Origin: Larix sibirica
Lineage: Eukaryota > Streptophyta > Pinopsida > Pinales > Pinaceae
Assembly: GCA_004151065.3 (NCBI GenBank)
Contig: NWUY0300050545.1
Coordinates: 22,192-51,033, forward strand
DNA length: 28,842 bases
Direction: 5' to 3'
Part shown: in pieces, positions 1 to 11,000 of the stretch
Layout: every line of letters starts with the position of its first letter
How positions within the stretch are numbered: the stretch's first letter is position 1
Program-made: the position numbers and the translations under genes
The notes under the pieces: generated by a model
Database searches by the model: none
The model's input: only the letters and a program-made list of their open reading frames with translations
What the model was told of the DNA's origin: nothing

Positions 1-981
1 ATAGATGGTAGTCCACCCCAAATTCTAAGATAGGTGTTATGAGTGTAATTACTTGATATGAATATTGTGGAATTTTTCTATCTTTACAATTTACATGTTG
101 TTTATAATTGTGGTAGCATTCAATTTTTATGATTTCATAGAATATAGTTTTGTCCCAATCCACTTATGATAGATCCAAAGTTAAGATGAATGTATCCTCA
201 TTAAACTTAAACTAGACACATGTAAAGATTAATGATTAATAAAAGAAGACGCATGATCACAAATACTTTGGATATTGTCAAATTCATTAAGCATGCAATG
301 ATTCTGTTCAAATCCACAAAGTACATATGACTTTCTAACACAGCATTTTTACAGCGGTACATGCTAGTATAATTCAGATACACAACTGGATATTAAAGAT
401 TCATCCACCTCTATGAGTTCCAACGTCAAAGTCGATAAGCCCATGGAGATTTGACATTGGCATTTTGTACATTGTTGGTAAGATCTGACGCTGTCTGAAG
501 TAAGGGTTGAATAGTGATGCAGCTATCTCAAAGCTCAACTCATGAGATCTGCTCATGTGCTGGCATATCCCAGTTAATACAGGGGCGGCCTTATGAGTAA
601 ATCTCTATTAATCACAAACAAACAGAGTAATCATAGGCTGTGCAAACACAGTAACTCAAATGGGGAATCAAAAGAAGAACATAATCATAATGTTTTGCAG
701 ATCAGAAAAACAGCCTACAGTAGACAGTCAAACTAATAACAATAATTTTTCAAGGGAACAACGGCTGTTGTCTCACGGAGATGCAAAAAGTTGAGTTGTT
801 TGAACTGACAGCTGGGCCAATATATGCATGCTGAAGAGGAGCTACCTTCTCCTATCTTATTATCCATCCATACTACATACTTAAGAGGAGGAGGAGGCGT
901 CAAGTGATTGAGCAATTTCGGATTGGGCATCATGATTGTTATGTGTAGCATTTGGAGCTGCCACACAAGATGCAGATGATG
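1..981. other. Downstream flank of the NLR gene, no clear gene
   Basis: AT-rich sequence 3' of the TAG at 982. The part nearest the stop is probably 3' UTR. No canonical minus-strand AATAAA was seen close to the stop; a weak AATAAG-like element lies near 855-862. An open minus frame at 966-733, with a run of prolines, follows the stop but shows no family signature and no support as an exon. I see no other feature in this stretch. Confidence 0.4.
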
Positions 982-2077
982 CTACGTATTCTTCTCTGAT
1001 TGTAGCTGCTGGGGAAGCAATGCCATAGAAGAGGGGCCACTTTCATCTTCAGCGGATGGCCCACCTTTATTCTCATTTTCACTTGCAAGGTCTCCTGTGA
1101 CGAAGAGAAACCAGTCCTTGCACATTGTTTTTAAAAGGGAACCACTTTCACTACCAAGACCTTCAGTGATTGAGTTAGCCATCATGTCACACTTATTTTG
1201 TAACTCTCTTTGAAATGAACTCAGCAGATTGTTGTCGATGGACTTTCCTACAAACCTGCAAATAGTAAAATTTCATCAAGAAACGTACTTTTATCGGTCT
1301 ACAACAGCCACTGAGAAATTTATTTTCACTGGGCTCTACCTTCAACATAAATAAAAATGGAGTCTCGTCTCCAATACATTTGAGTAAATTTATAGAGCAA
1401 AGAAGCCTCCTCCACACAGTCATAATTCATAACCTTTAATCTAAACTAAACTGAAAGCGTTTGGCAAGGCACCGACGACATTGAGAATTTTCAACATCAT
1501 TAATGTTAACACTAAAGTGTGTAGTACCACTCACATGGCAAATTTGGAAGGATCAATCTGTGCACAGCAGATGATGGAGCCTATCATTATAGATCCTATT
1601 GATTCACGCTTCATCCCTGTCCACGACCCAGGCATTTTACTTAACTGCTTAAGATATATTGCCAATCTATTCATTTCGTCCAAGAGAAAGAGGCACTCAT
1701 TTCGGTTGGCAGAAACAGTTTCAAATCTCTCTAAAACATATGCAACCGCAAGAAGTCCAGCAGCAGCCCAATGTGTCTCTCCTATTCCCTTTAGGAGACT
1801 CTTAGTGACGGTCTTCCACTTATCTTCCTTAGGATGACGAGAAATGGTATCTTTCTGGAAACAATAACAACAGAAGAATTTAGATTAAGAACATGGATGT
1901 GATCCTAGAATTCATGTTCAATTACAAATAAATAAAATTTGTCAAATTATGTGTAGATTTAATACGCACAACCCAATTGGTGTTTATTCCGTCGGAGAGG
2001 AAATTCTTTAGCATGGAGAAGCCTATTGAAGTCGGCCAGTGGTGTCGATCCTTTGGCCGTGACAATCTTTCCCCCTC
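982..2077 (-). CDS. Exons 11-13: C-terminal copy of the helical-bundle module and tail
   Basis: Exons 2077-1973 (35 codons), 1854-1535 (106 codons plus 2 nt) and 1255-982 repeat the architecture of exons 2, 3 and 4. Lengths are near-identical (37/35 and 104/106 codons), phases are the same, and shared landmarks occur in order: WPTS then LK.FLS in exon 11; KD at the start of exon 12; GLL.V..VLERFE.VS.N..EC..LL.EM; GSI.CC.Q...SKFA at the end; and a matching first helix in exon 13. The end of exon 10 (DLDLDSLNEYTSELLEHEEL) matches the end of exon 1. The protein closes with an acidic, Ser-rich tail (GGPSAEDESGPSS) and TAG. Divergence is clear, so this is an old duplication, not an assembly artefact. 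Function is unknown; by analogy with the N-terminal copy it may form a helical bundle. Confidence 0.7.
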
Positions 2078-5000
2078 CTATAAGAAAAAGAAAAGAAAAA
2101 TCATTATGTTAATATAAAATTATATATGTTTCATAGAATTCAGAATAGATATGAAAGATAGTGATTAACCTTGTTGAATTCGAAAAGTTGATATAGTTCC
2201 TCATGCTCTAAAAGTTCAGATGTGTACTCGTTCAGGCTATCCAGATCTAGATCCACAGTTTTTTTATCAATTGTAGTAGCTGCAGTTTGCATGTTGTTAG
2301 TAAGGTGCATGTGTTTTCCTTCTTCCATAGAAACCTTGATCAACAGTTCCATCAATCGCTTTGCTCTATCTTCCCTATCCGAGTTGATTAGGAATAACCA
2401 CTTCATAATTGTAGTGCTGCAAGTTGCAACTATTTTCCCATCTTCATACATGAAGATCATGTATCCAGCATAGAGATCTTCATCCACGAGTGGAAAAGAA
2501 TGTAAAAGTCTTCTCATTTCACAGAATTGCTTGTCATTGTCATCCATTCCATTAATCTCTTGTTTCAAATGGAGGAGACGCATCCAAAATCTCACGGCTT
2601 CATCTCCCGATAGATTCAGCAACGACATCCCCTCCATCTCGGCGGTCTTTCCCCATGGATAATAGCAGTCCTTTTTAATAGTGTCCGTTAGACAGATTGT
2701 CTTCATGTTTCCGGGAATATAAATAATGTGAATGCTATCCCTCAGTTCTATCATCGCATTCTTTATAGAACTGGTAATCTTCTCATCAAACCCTTTCTTT
2801 TCATCAAATCCCCCACTATATAAACATATTATTTTACTTTGAAACATTACCTCTTTCACCTTTTCAAAAACAACAACAAAGCAAAAATAGAATTGACAGT
2901 CACAATTCATGTATTCATTATTTTCCTTCTATTTATATGATCCCTGCCAAAACATATAATAAACAAAAATAACTCCCCCCAAAATATATAATTACTAATA
3001 AAAAAAATCACTGACCTGATTTGATACACTATCCAAATGGTTGAAAAGGAACATTAATGTTGACATACTGTTTAGTTGTTTCCATTCTTCTTTTCTTAGT
3101 TCTTCAATTTGATCATGCATGAAAGGACAAGCCTCTGCCCCCCATCTAACCTGATACGATACACTTTCAAGATGGTTAAAAAGAATCTCCCACTTATTCA
3201 ACTTACAGAGTATAGAAGGCTTATAACTTGTAATTCTCCCGTTCTGTTCTATTATAAAAATTATACTCGGATAACATTTTTCACATTCATCACTCCTTTC
3301 CCATCCACACTGTTTAGCCAGAAAAAACAGGACTGTTCTTGTTACTACCATCCATGAATTTTGGAGAACCAACCAAGGAACTTCGGTTGAAAACTGTTTA
3401 TATACATCAAATACATCCAATTCTGTACCTGCCTCCACAATTGGAATTGATATAATTTCAACATCGAGTCTCTCTTTTTCCATGACATACATTTTCTTCA
3501 AAGACGAAAGGCGAATGTCATAGAATAACTGGGGAGGCCTCAATTCTAATAAAATATTTTTGCCCTTCAATTTATCAACTCCACAAGTAAAAGGTTCGGA
3601 GTTTCCAGTTTGTCCCTACAATTTTCACAACACAATCAACGAGGGCAGTGAATACAATCAAGTTAAAAATTGTTAAAACGAACAGATATAACCAGGAACA
3701 AAAGTGAAAACACGAATATACCTGCTGTGATGGATAATTCTTTTGAAAGAAGGGAGTGCTTTCCTTATCTTCGTGTGTAAACAATTCTTTTAATAACTCT
3801 ACATTACTGTCGTGAGGGGTTTCTACAAGTTGTTTTAACCGGAGGTATCTTCTACAATTACCAAACAGAGATTCCTCCATTTCACTGTCCGTCAGAAGTT
3901 TCCAGGAAAGGAGATATTTATCACTGTTGCCTTCTCCAACCATCTTGGTATGCAGCTGAAAATAGTGACGTAACTCATATGCACGTACACTTTCAGCCAG
4001 AGATGTACCTGCATCTGATGTTAAGTACACTTTTTCTACAACCTCACGAGCACGAGTTTCTGACATATGGCCCACAAATATTCTATCTTTGACTTTCGTA
4101 GGCAATTTACTAAAATGTGGACCCATATAAATTATCTGAAATTGTATTTGGATTTCATTGATAGTCTCCTCAATTAAACGCCACGGGAAATGAAAAATAT
4201 TGAAATATGGACAGACATCACAAACGACAAGGAATAGTGTGTCTGGAGGAAGATCACATAGATGGACTGGTTCTCCACGTCTGAGCAGGTGATCAAATTC
4301 TGATAACAGCTTCATTTCTATGTTCTCCTTTTGATCCTCCGACATTGACAAATCCTTCAATGGAAGAAACAAAGTTATGGTCTAGTGTATTTGTTATAAA
4401 AGTGAACACGATGAAGGCAATAACATTTTGGTATCATAAATATGGATGGGTGTTATGATCACCTGCCCTGCAGTAACTACAAAAGACCGTGCCCGATGGT
4501 CTTCTCTTTGAATTTCTGCCCATTTCTTCACCAACTGCTCGCTTCCCTCGATATGCACAATTTGTAATCTGTTCAACTTTACCACATGGTCCATCCATTT
4601 TCCTTCCAGCTTGTTGCAAGAGCATAAATATAAATGTTGCAATGATGCTAGGCAATGGAAATCTCCAGGGAGCTTCTCTAACTCACGACAACCGCTCAAA
4701 TCTAGATTTTGCAATGACGAGAGGCAATGAAAGTCATCGCATAACTCTCTAAGGTGCTGGCAATCTTTTAGAACCAACTCCTCCAAGCACTTGAGTTGAC
4801 CAAAACCTTCTGGAAGCTTCTCTAGTGTCGTGCAGTATTGGAGGTCTAGCGCTCTTAAACTTGTTAATTTCCCAAATCCATCTGGGAGCTTCTCTAAAAC
4901 AGAACAACGAGCTAATGAAAGATGTGTGATATAGGAGAGGTTGCAAAACCCATGGGGTAGATCTTTTAGCCTCCAACAATCTGACATATCCAAGATTGGT

Positions 5001-8000
5001 TGCAATAGCTTCAACTCTCTAATGCTTTCTGGAATACTTTCTAGTTTTAAACATTGATTGAAATTTAGCTTAACAAGGCAAGCTAAGTTTCCTAAACCAG
5101 GGGGAAGATTCAATAGGTTATGGCAAAAGGATAAATTCAATAATTTTAATGATGAAAGTTTTTCAACACTATTAGGCAGTGCTTTTAGGTTGAAGCAGAG
5201 TTGCAGATGGAGTTCTTGCAGACAATTCAGTGATCCAAAATCTGCCGGCAACTCTGTCAAACTTACACACATATCCATTCTCAGTATTTGTAAAGATCGA
5301 AGCTTTGAAATTGATTCAGGTAGTTGCTCTATAGATGTGCAACCTGAAAGAGATAGTTCCCGCAAAACATTTACTTGATAACCCATCTCTTTAGGCAGAA
5401 TTTTGAATTTTTCAAAGTTGATCAATCTTAATTTTCTCAAATTTCCAAATTGCTGAAGATCTGTGGAAGTGACTTGTAAGGCATCGGAATGTAAGCTTCC
5501 ATCAAGTTCCATGTGTCTCAGACTGGAAGGCATCTGTAAATCATGTAATTGATATGTGACAACCATATGAAATCTTTAAAACCAATAAAACAATTTCTTA
5601 CATCGATTCAATGTTTTAGGAGAAATGAGTGAAGAAATAGGAGACCAAATCTTTGAAGGAGACTTACCTCAGATAACTTCAAGTCTCTGGGTTTAAAATT
5701 CAAGTATTTCAATCCCTTCAACTTTGACACATCAAACGGAAGATGAGTAATTTCTGCTTGGAAAAAAACCAACTTTTCAAATATTTTACTGCATTCGCCC
5801 TTCACTTGGGTTAAACTTCCGAGTGCAAGAACTCTCAATGAATTACACATTAAGTTGAGTTTTGAGGCAGATATATCCAATGGATTCTTATTTTTACTCA
5901 ACCAGATGCCTTTGATTGCTTGGATGTCCTGCATGCCATTATTAAATAGTCAAAATCAAAATTGTCATGGTATATATAGATAAATGAATATCACTTTTTT
6001 TCAAAGTTCATAGATCCGTTACCTTCTCCTCCTTGTGATCCAGCAACTCTTGAACTTGACCAGCATTAGTGAATCTAAATCTCAATTCTTGTGACTTTCG
6101 GCAACCAAGTGCTAAGATTATATCGTGTACACTGACAACTCCATTTGTGTCTTGCGTGACGAGTGCTCTGCTTTCTAACATTTTCAGTTCAGACTCTCCC
6201 ATAATATCTGCCACTGTGCCCCTATCCCATCCATGGAAAAATGAGCAGATGTCGAGGAAGGGATCTTTGCAATCCTCAGGTAGCTTGTCGTAAGCGAAGA
6301 AGTAGGACTCAATTTTACCTGGGCGAAAGTCTTCACCCTTCAAATTTTCCAGTTCTTCCATCACTTCACCAACTTCTTGCGGTTTGTCCTTCGCAACACG
6401 TACCGCTCCTGCTACTAACTTTAACATTAATGGAATACCACCACATTTTTTTATTGTGTGGTCAACTTGCTTAGAATCTAAAATTCTTTCCGGGTCATCA
6501 AACATTTCCTTTTGTAATAGACTCATAGCATCGGTAGAAGACATGCCTTTCATAGGGTATAAGTTGGCAGCTGTTTTCATTGGGCATGCTTTACGCACAT
6601 TTAAGTCCCGTGCGGTAATAAGCAGCCTCATCTTTTTTGCTTTATTCATATCATGTGGCAAAAGCTGTCGAAGCTCTTCTACACCCAAAACATTGTCTAT
6701 GTAAATGAAAGCCTGCACTTTCTCTAATGTGCGGTCCAGCTCTAGCTGTCCATCCATATGGTTGCTGATTTCTGAAACCTTTTCAGTTCCCATCAAATCC
6801 TTTAATATCTTGTTCTGCAACTCTACTATCTTTGGAGATGAATTTATATTCTCGAAGAGTTCAACCTTGGAATATTTACAATCTTTAATCTCAAGTTTTG
6901 AAAAAACAGCCTGTGCAAGGGTAGACTTACCCATTCCTCCAAACCCATGCAATATAACTGCAAGAGCATTCTCTTCACTTCCCCACTCCAAAATATCTAT
7001 GACTTCTCTAATTGCCTCATCGATTCCAACTGTTGCAATCATATTAATCATCACATTCCTATTTAAAATTAGTAATTATAAAATTATAATAATAACAGCT
7101 TCATACAAAACTTAAATTATTTAATTTCACAACATATTTTGACTTAATTAATTTCACAACATATTCACCTGCATGTTTAGGATAAAGTCTGGATACACTC
7201 GCCGTCTTACACTGATTGACATTGTATATTTCTATACCCATTTGGACATAAATATGTTTGTACATATCGTCTAGCTGTTGTGTCAGTTTAACCAGTGCTT
7301 CCTTACTTACCGACGTGGAAAAGAACCTGCAGTCAAACAAAATGAAATTTCATTAAGTACTTATTGATAGGTATTAAATAGGGGAGTAATCGTATTTGTA
7401 TCTTTTTCTGTTATCATTATGAATCCGACTTATAATCTTTTTCTACATTTGTAATTTTTTATTATTTAAATTGCATTATTGAATGTATAAAATATTTTTA
7501 TTGTGTTTGGATTATACAATTTGATATATACAATTTTCATAACTTTTTGAATTTTTAACAAGATTTTGAAAAAAAATATTACTTAATTTTTTTAAAATAA
7601 TACCATGTTTAGACTAAGGTTTTGATGCGGAGCATCCATCAATTAATGGGTCAAACCAACGTTTCAGTAACCGAATGACTACATGTCTCTCAGTTCCAGC
7701 CTTTTTGTTCAAAAATTTTAGGATTATGTTGTCCCTAAATTTAGTTATCTATTCCTTATGTTTGGTTTTGCCAGAGTGAATAGGAACATTTAGCGACCTT
7801 TTGGGGGGATTAGATGAACTGTCCTGATCTACAAAAGATCGATATGGACTAAGGAAAGGGGAACTTTTTTTAGGTTTTCATTTTTGAGTTGATTAGGTGG
7901 TTTAGAGGAGGAGAGGGGTTGTGTCCCCTGTAGAATGATGAATTGTTTTGAGGCCTGCGAGCCCATCTTCCAGCCTGTGAAAGAGGATGTATCCGAATCT

Positions 8001-11000
8001 GGTTATACAACAATAAAATAATCCTGAGTATCGAGGTGTGTGTTTTTTCCAGATTTATTGATTTTCCTGTTAATTCTGCAATTATGTGTTTTTCCGGTTT
8101 GCAAAGGCACTGCAGCTTGAGGATTTGCATCATTTTGGTATCTAAGCAACTTGATCCTTAGAGAAGAGAATGGCCCAGAGAGGATGGCCATTGTTGCAGG
8201 TTTACAACTAGAGACATAGCTGCTGAAAATGAAGAATTAATTTGAGAGGAGAACTAAATGTACTCAGAGGAGCACTAGATTGTACGAAAGTGCATTATTG
8301 TTACTAGTGACTAACATGTTGGCTATGGGAAGCCGTAATGTGAACAACTTTAAGAGAGTGAGTTGTTGAGAAGCCAAAGAGAGATTGGCAAGCTAAAGTT
8401 AAATTGCAGTGCAAGAGTTCATTTGCTTTAGTAGTCCTTGGTGTGTCTTGAGGAGCATTAGAAAGCCCTAGGGTGTATGTGAGTGTCTGTGGACATCGAG
8501 TTGGATAGAGGAAGCCATACCGACAGTGAGGATTGTTATAGTAAGTGTTGTACAGAAAATAAATGTCAAAGAGGGATAAGAAGTTGATCCAAGAAGAAAA
8601 ATAATGGATAAGGACTTGGAAATTGAAATGCACATGATTAACACATAATAATAGATTGTATTATGCATCATAAACAGAGATACATATGGTATATATAGTT
8701 GGAGTGAGATCCAACTTATTTCACTTTTGGAGGGAGAGGTTGAGAGAATATCTCAACNATAACTGCACTAATACTGATTCACCCCCCCTCTCAGTATTAA
8801 ATCGATTCCAACAATTGGTATCAGAGAGGGTGTCTTTAGTAACATATTACCATATGGAAGATATATTAATGTGTATAAATGGGCAAGTAGGAAGGCCTTT
8901 CTACAAACATAGCACCAAGGTTCGACGATACCAATTACATTTTCTGGAAGGTACGTATGGAATTTTATTTGCAATAATTGGGAGCAGATGTTTGGAAATA
9001 TATAGTCCATAGTTATGATGTCCGAACAATGGTACCAATCAATCCAACGCAAAGGAGACTCTATGAAATAAATGCTAGATCCATAAATGCTCTACTGTGT
9101 GGTCTGACAGGTGACGAATTTGTGAAGGTTATGCACTGTGCATCAACCAAAGAAGTTTGGGACAAACTCAAAGGTATATACGAAGGAGATGGCAAGGTAA
9201 AGAAAGCAAAGCTTTAGAACTATTTTGGGCAGTTTGAATCTTTGAGAATGAAATATGAAGAAAACATTACATATTACTTCTTAAGAGTTGATGATATAGT
9301 TAATGCTATAAAAGTCTTGGGGTCACTCCGGATGAAGAATTGGTTGTATAGAAGATATTAAGAACTCTGCCCCAAAGATTAAATTCGAAGGTATCTGTGT
9401 TAGAAGACCAAACTAACCTTGAGGAACTAACAAAGGATGAACTTCAGGGGATCCTCACTGCATATGGGATGAGAATAGAGAAAAAGACTCCCATCAGAAA
9501 GGAAGTTGCCTTCAATGCCACATGAAAGGACAAGCATGATCACGACAAAGACTGTTGTGATGAATCAGACGATGAAGAATCAAAATTTGTCAAGAAGCTA
9601 AAAAGAGGACATGGTAAGTATAAGAATAAGCCACCCTTTAAATGTTTCAGATGTAGAGGAATAGGTCATTATGCCTCAAAATGTCCTTACAAGAAAGAAG
9701 ACAGCGATGGTGATGAGGAATCTAGTGCACATAATCGGAAGATTGCACGTTCTCAACACAGACCTTAAGAATAGGAGGAGAATTCCAAAATAGAGAAAGA
9801 GTATGTACACTGAGGATGGAAGCAATGCATCTAAAGAAAGTGACAACGACTAAAAACCCGAAGAAGTACTTTTCATGGTTCATGTAGTGGAAGAAAGCAA
9901 GAAGAACAATTCAAAGAACACTCCAGTGGTGCAGAGCAAGCCAGGGACACTAGACAAATATTTTTTCCGTGGATCATTCAAAATGCCTCTGAAGCAAGTC
10001 ACACCTCCAAAACCTGTTGAAGAGGTTAAGGATAATAGTCAATCCGAACATGAAGAAGCTGTGGACATTGATTGGGAAGGTGAACTTATAAGTGGTTTGG
10101 ACAAATTAAAGATGTCTAAGAAGAAGAATAAGCTATTGCAGGAACAATTGTCAAAGTATGAATAATAGGACAAGCCATGTAATGAATCTGTTGACACAGA
10201 CATTCATGAAAGGATAAGCATCTTTGAGTACCAACTGAATTGCACACAAGAAAAGGTTCTAATAATTGAAAAAGAAAAATCTGTAATAAAAACTTCACTT
10301 GATGAATTGGCACAGGAAATCAGAAGCTAAGGATAAAGTGCAAAAAAAATTAAAAGATAGTACATCAATATTGAACAGGATTCNNCAACAAACCCAAACC
10401 AATCCCTAAACTCTAGTATGCATCATTAATGAGGCATTATCTCTAACATAAGGAAGGAGATGCAAGCAATCATAGCAATAATCAAAGAGCGGAGAGAAGA
10501 ATAACAAAGAACAAAGATCTGAGCCATAAGAAGAAGGATAAGAGCCTTGGAGGAAGAAGAAATTCAAAGAAGTGAAAAGAAGAAGATTGGAGAGGCAGCC
10601 TCAGTGGTGGAAATGTTTTATTACCCAGAGGAGGGTGATGACAATAAAATGGAGGACGAACATGCAGCAGAGTGTGTGCGTGAAGAAGAAATTACAAATG
10701 AGGATGCAACGGGTTCCATGACCTATGAAGTCGAGACAAAGCGGCAAGATGCAACATAGCTTATTCCCATGAAGCATGAAGATGAACATGAGCAGAAGAA
10801 AGAAGCTTTAAACGACTGCAGACTTCTAGTAGAGGTTGATTTAGGATTTGGAGCAAAGACTTCCCCTTCGATGTATCTTGAAGAAGTGAAGGAAGAGAGA
10901 TTGGCAAGCTAAAGTTAAATTGCAGAGCAAGAGTTCATTTGCTTTAGTAGTCCTTAGCGTGCCTTGAGGAGCATTAGAAAGCCCTGGGGTGTATGCAAGT

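Noticed and set aside
733-966. Proline-containing minus frame as a further exon of the receptor
   Set aside because: It follows the TAG at 982 with no supported splice path and no counterpart in the N-terminal module.
1481-1837. 118-codon plus-strand frame
   Set aside because: It is the exact antisense of exon 12, whose minus frame shows family residues and proper splice sites.
2860-2910. Start of exon 10 at the upstream Met (about 2910) as a separate gene start
   Set aside because: The stretch 2910-2860 is a U-rich tract on the minus strand ending in AG, typical of an acceptor, and joining at 2859 restores the SEO-like linker.
5058-5378. 106-codon plus-strand frame over the LRR exon
   Set aside because: It is a shadow of the regular leucine-rich repeats on the other strand.
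7029-7056. Alternative exon 5 acceptor at about 7056
   Set aside because: Joining it to exon 4 in phase gives an immediate in-frame stop; the acceptor at 7030 keeps the frame and gives a normal NB-ARC start.
6384-7115. Long plus-strand frames across the NB-ARC exon
   Set aside because: The minus strand carries all NB-ARC motifs in order; the plus frames have none.
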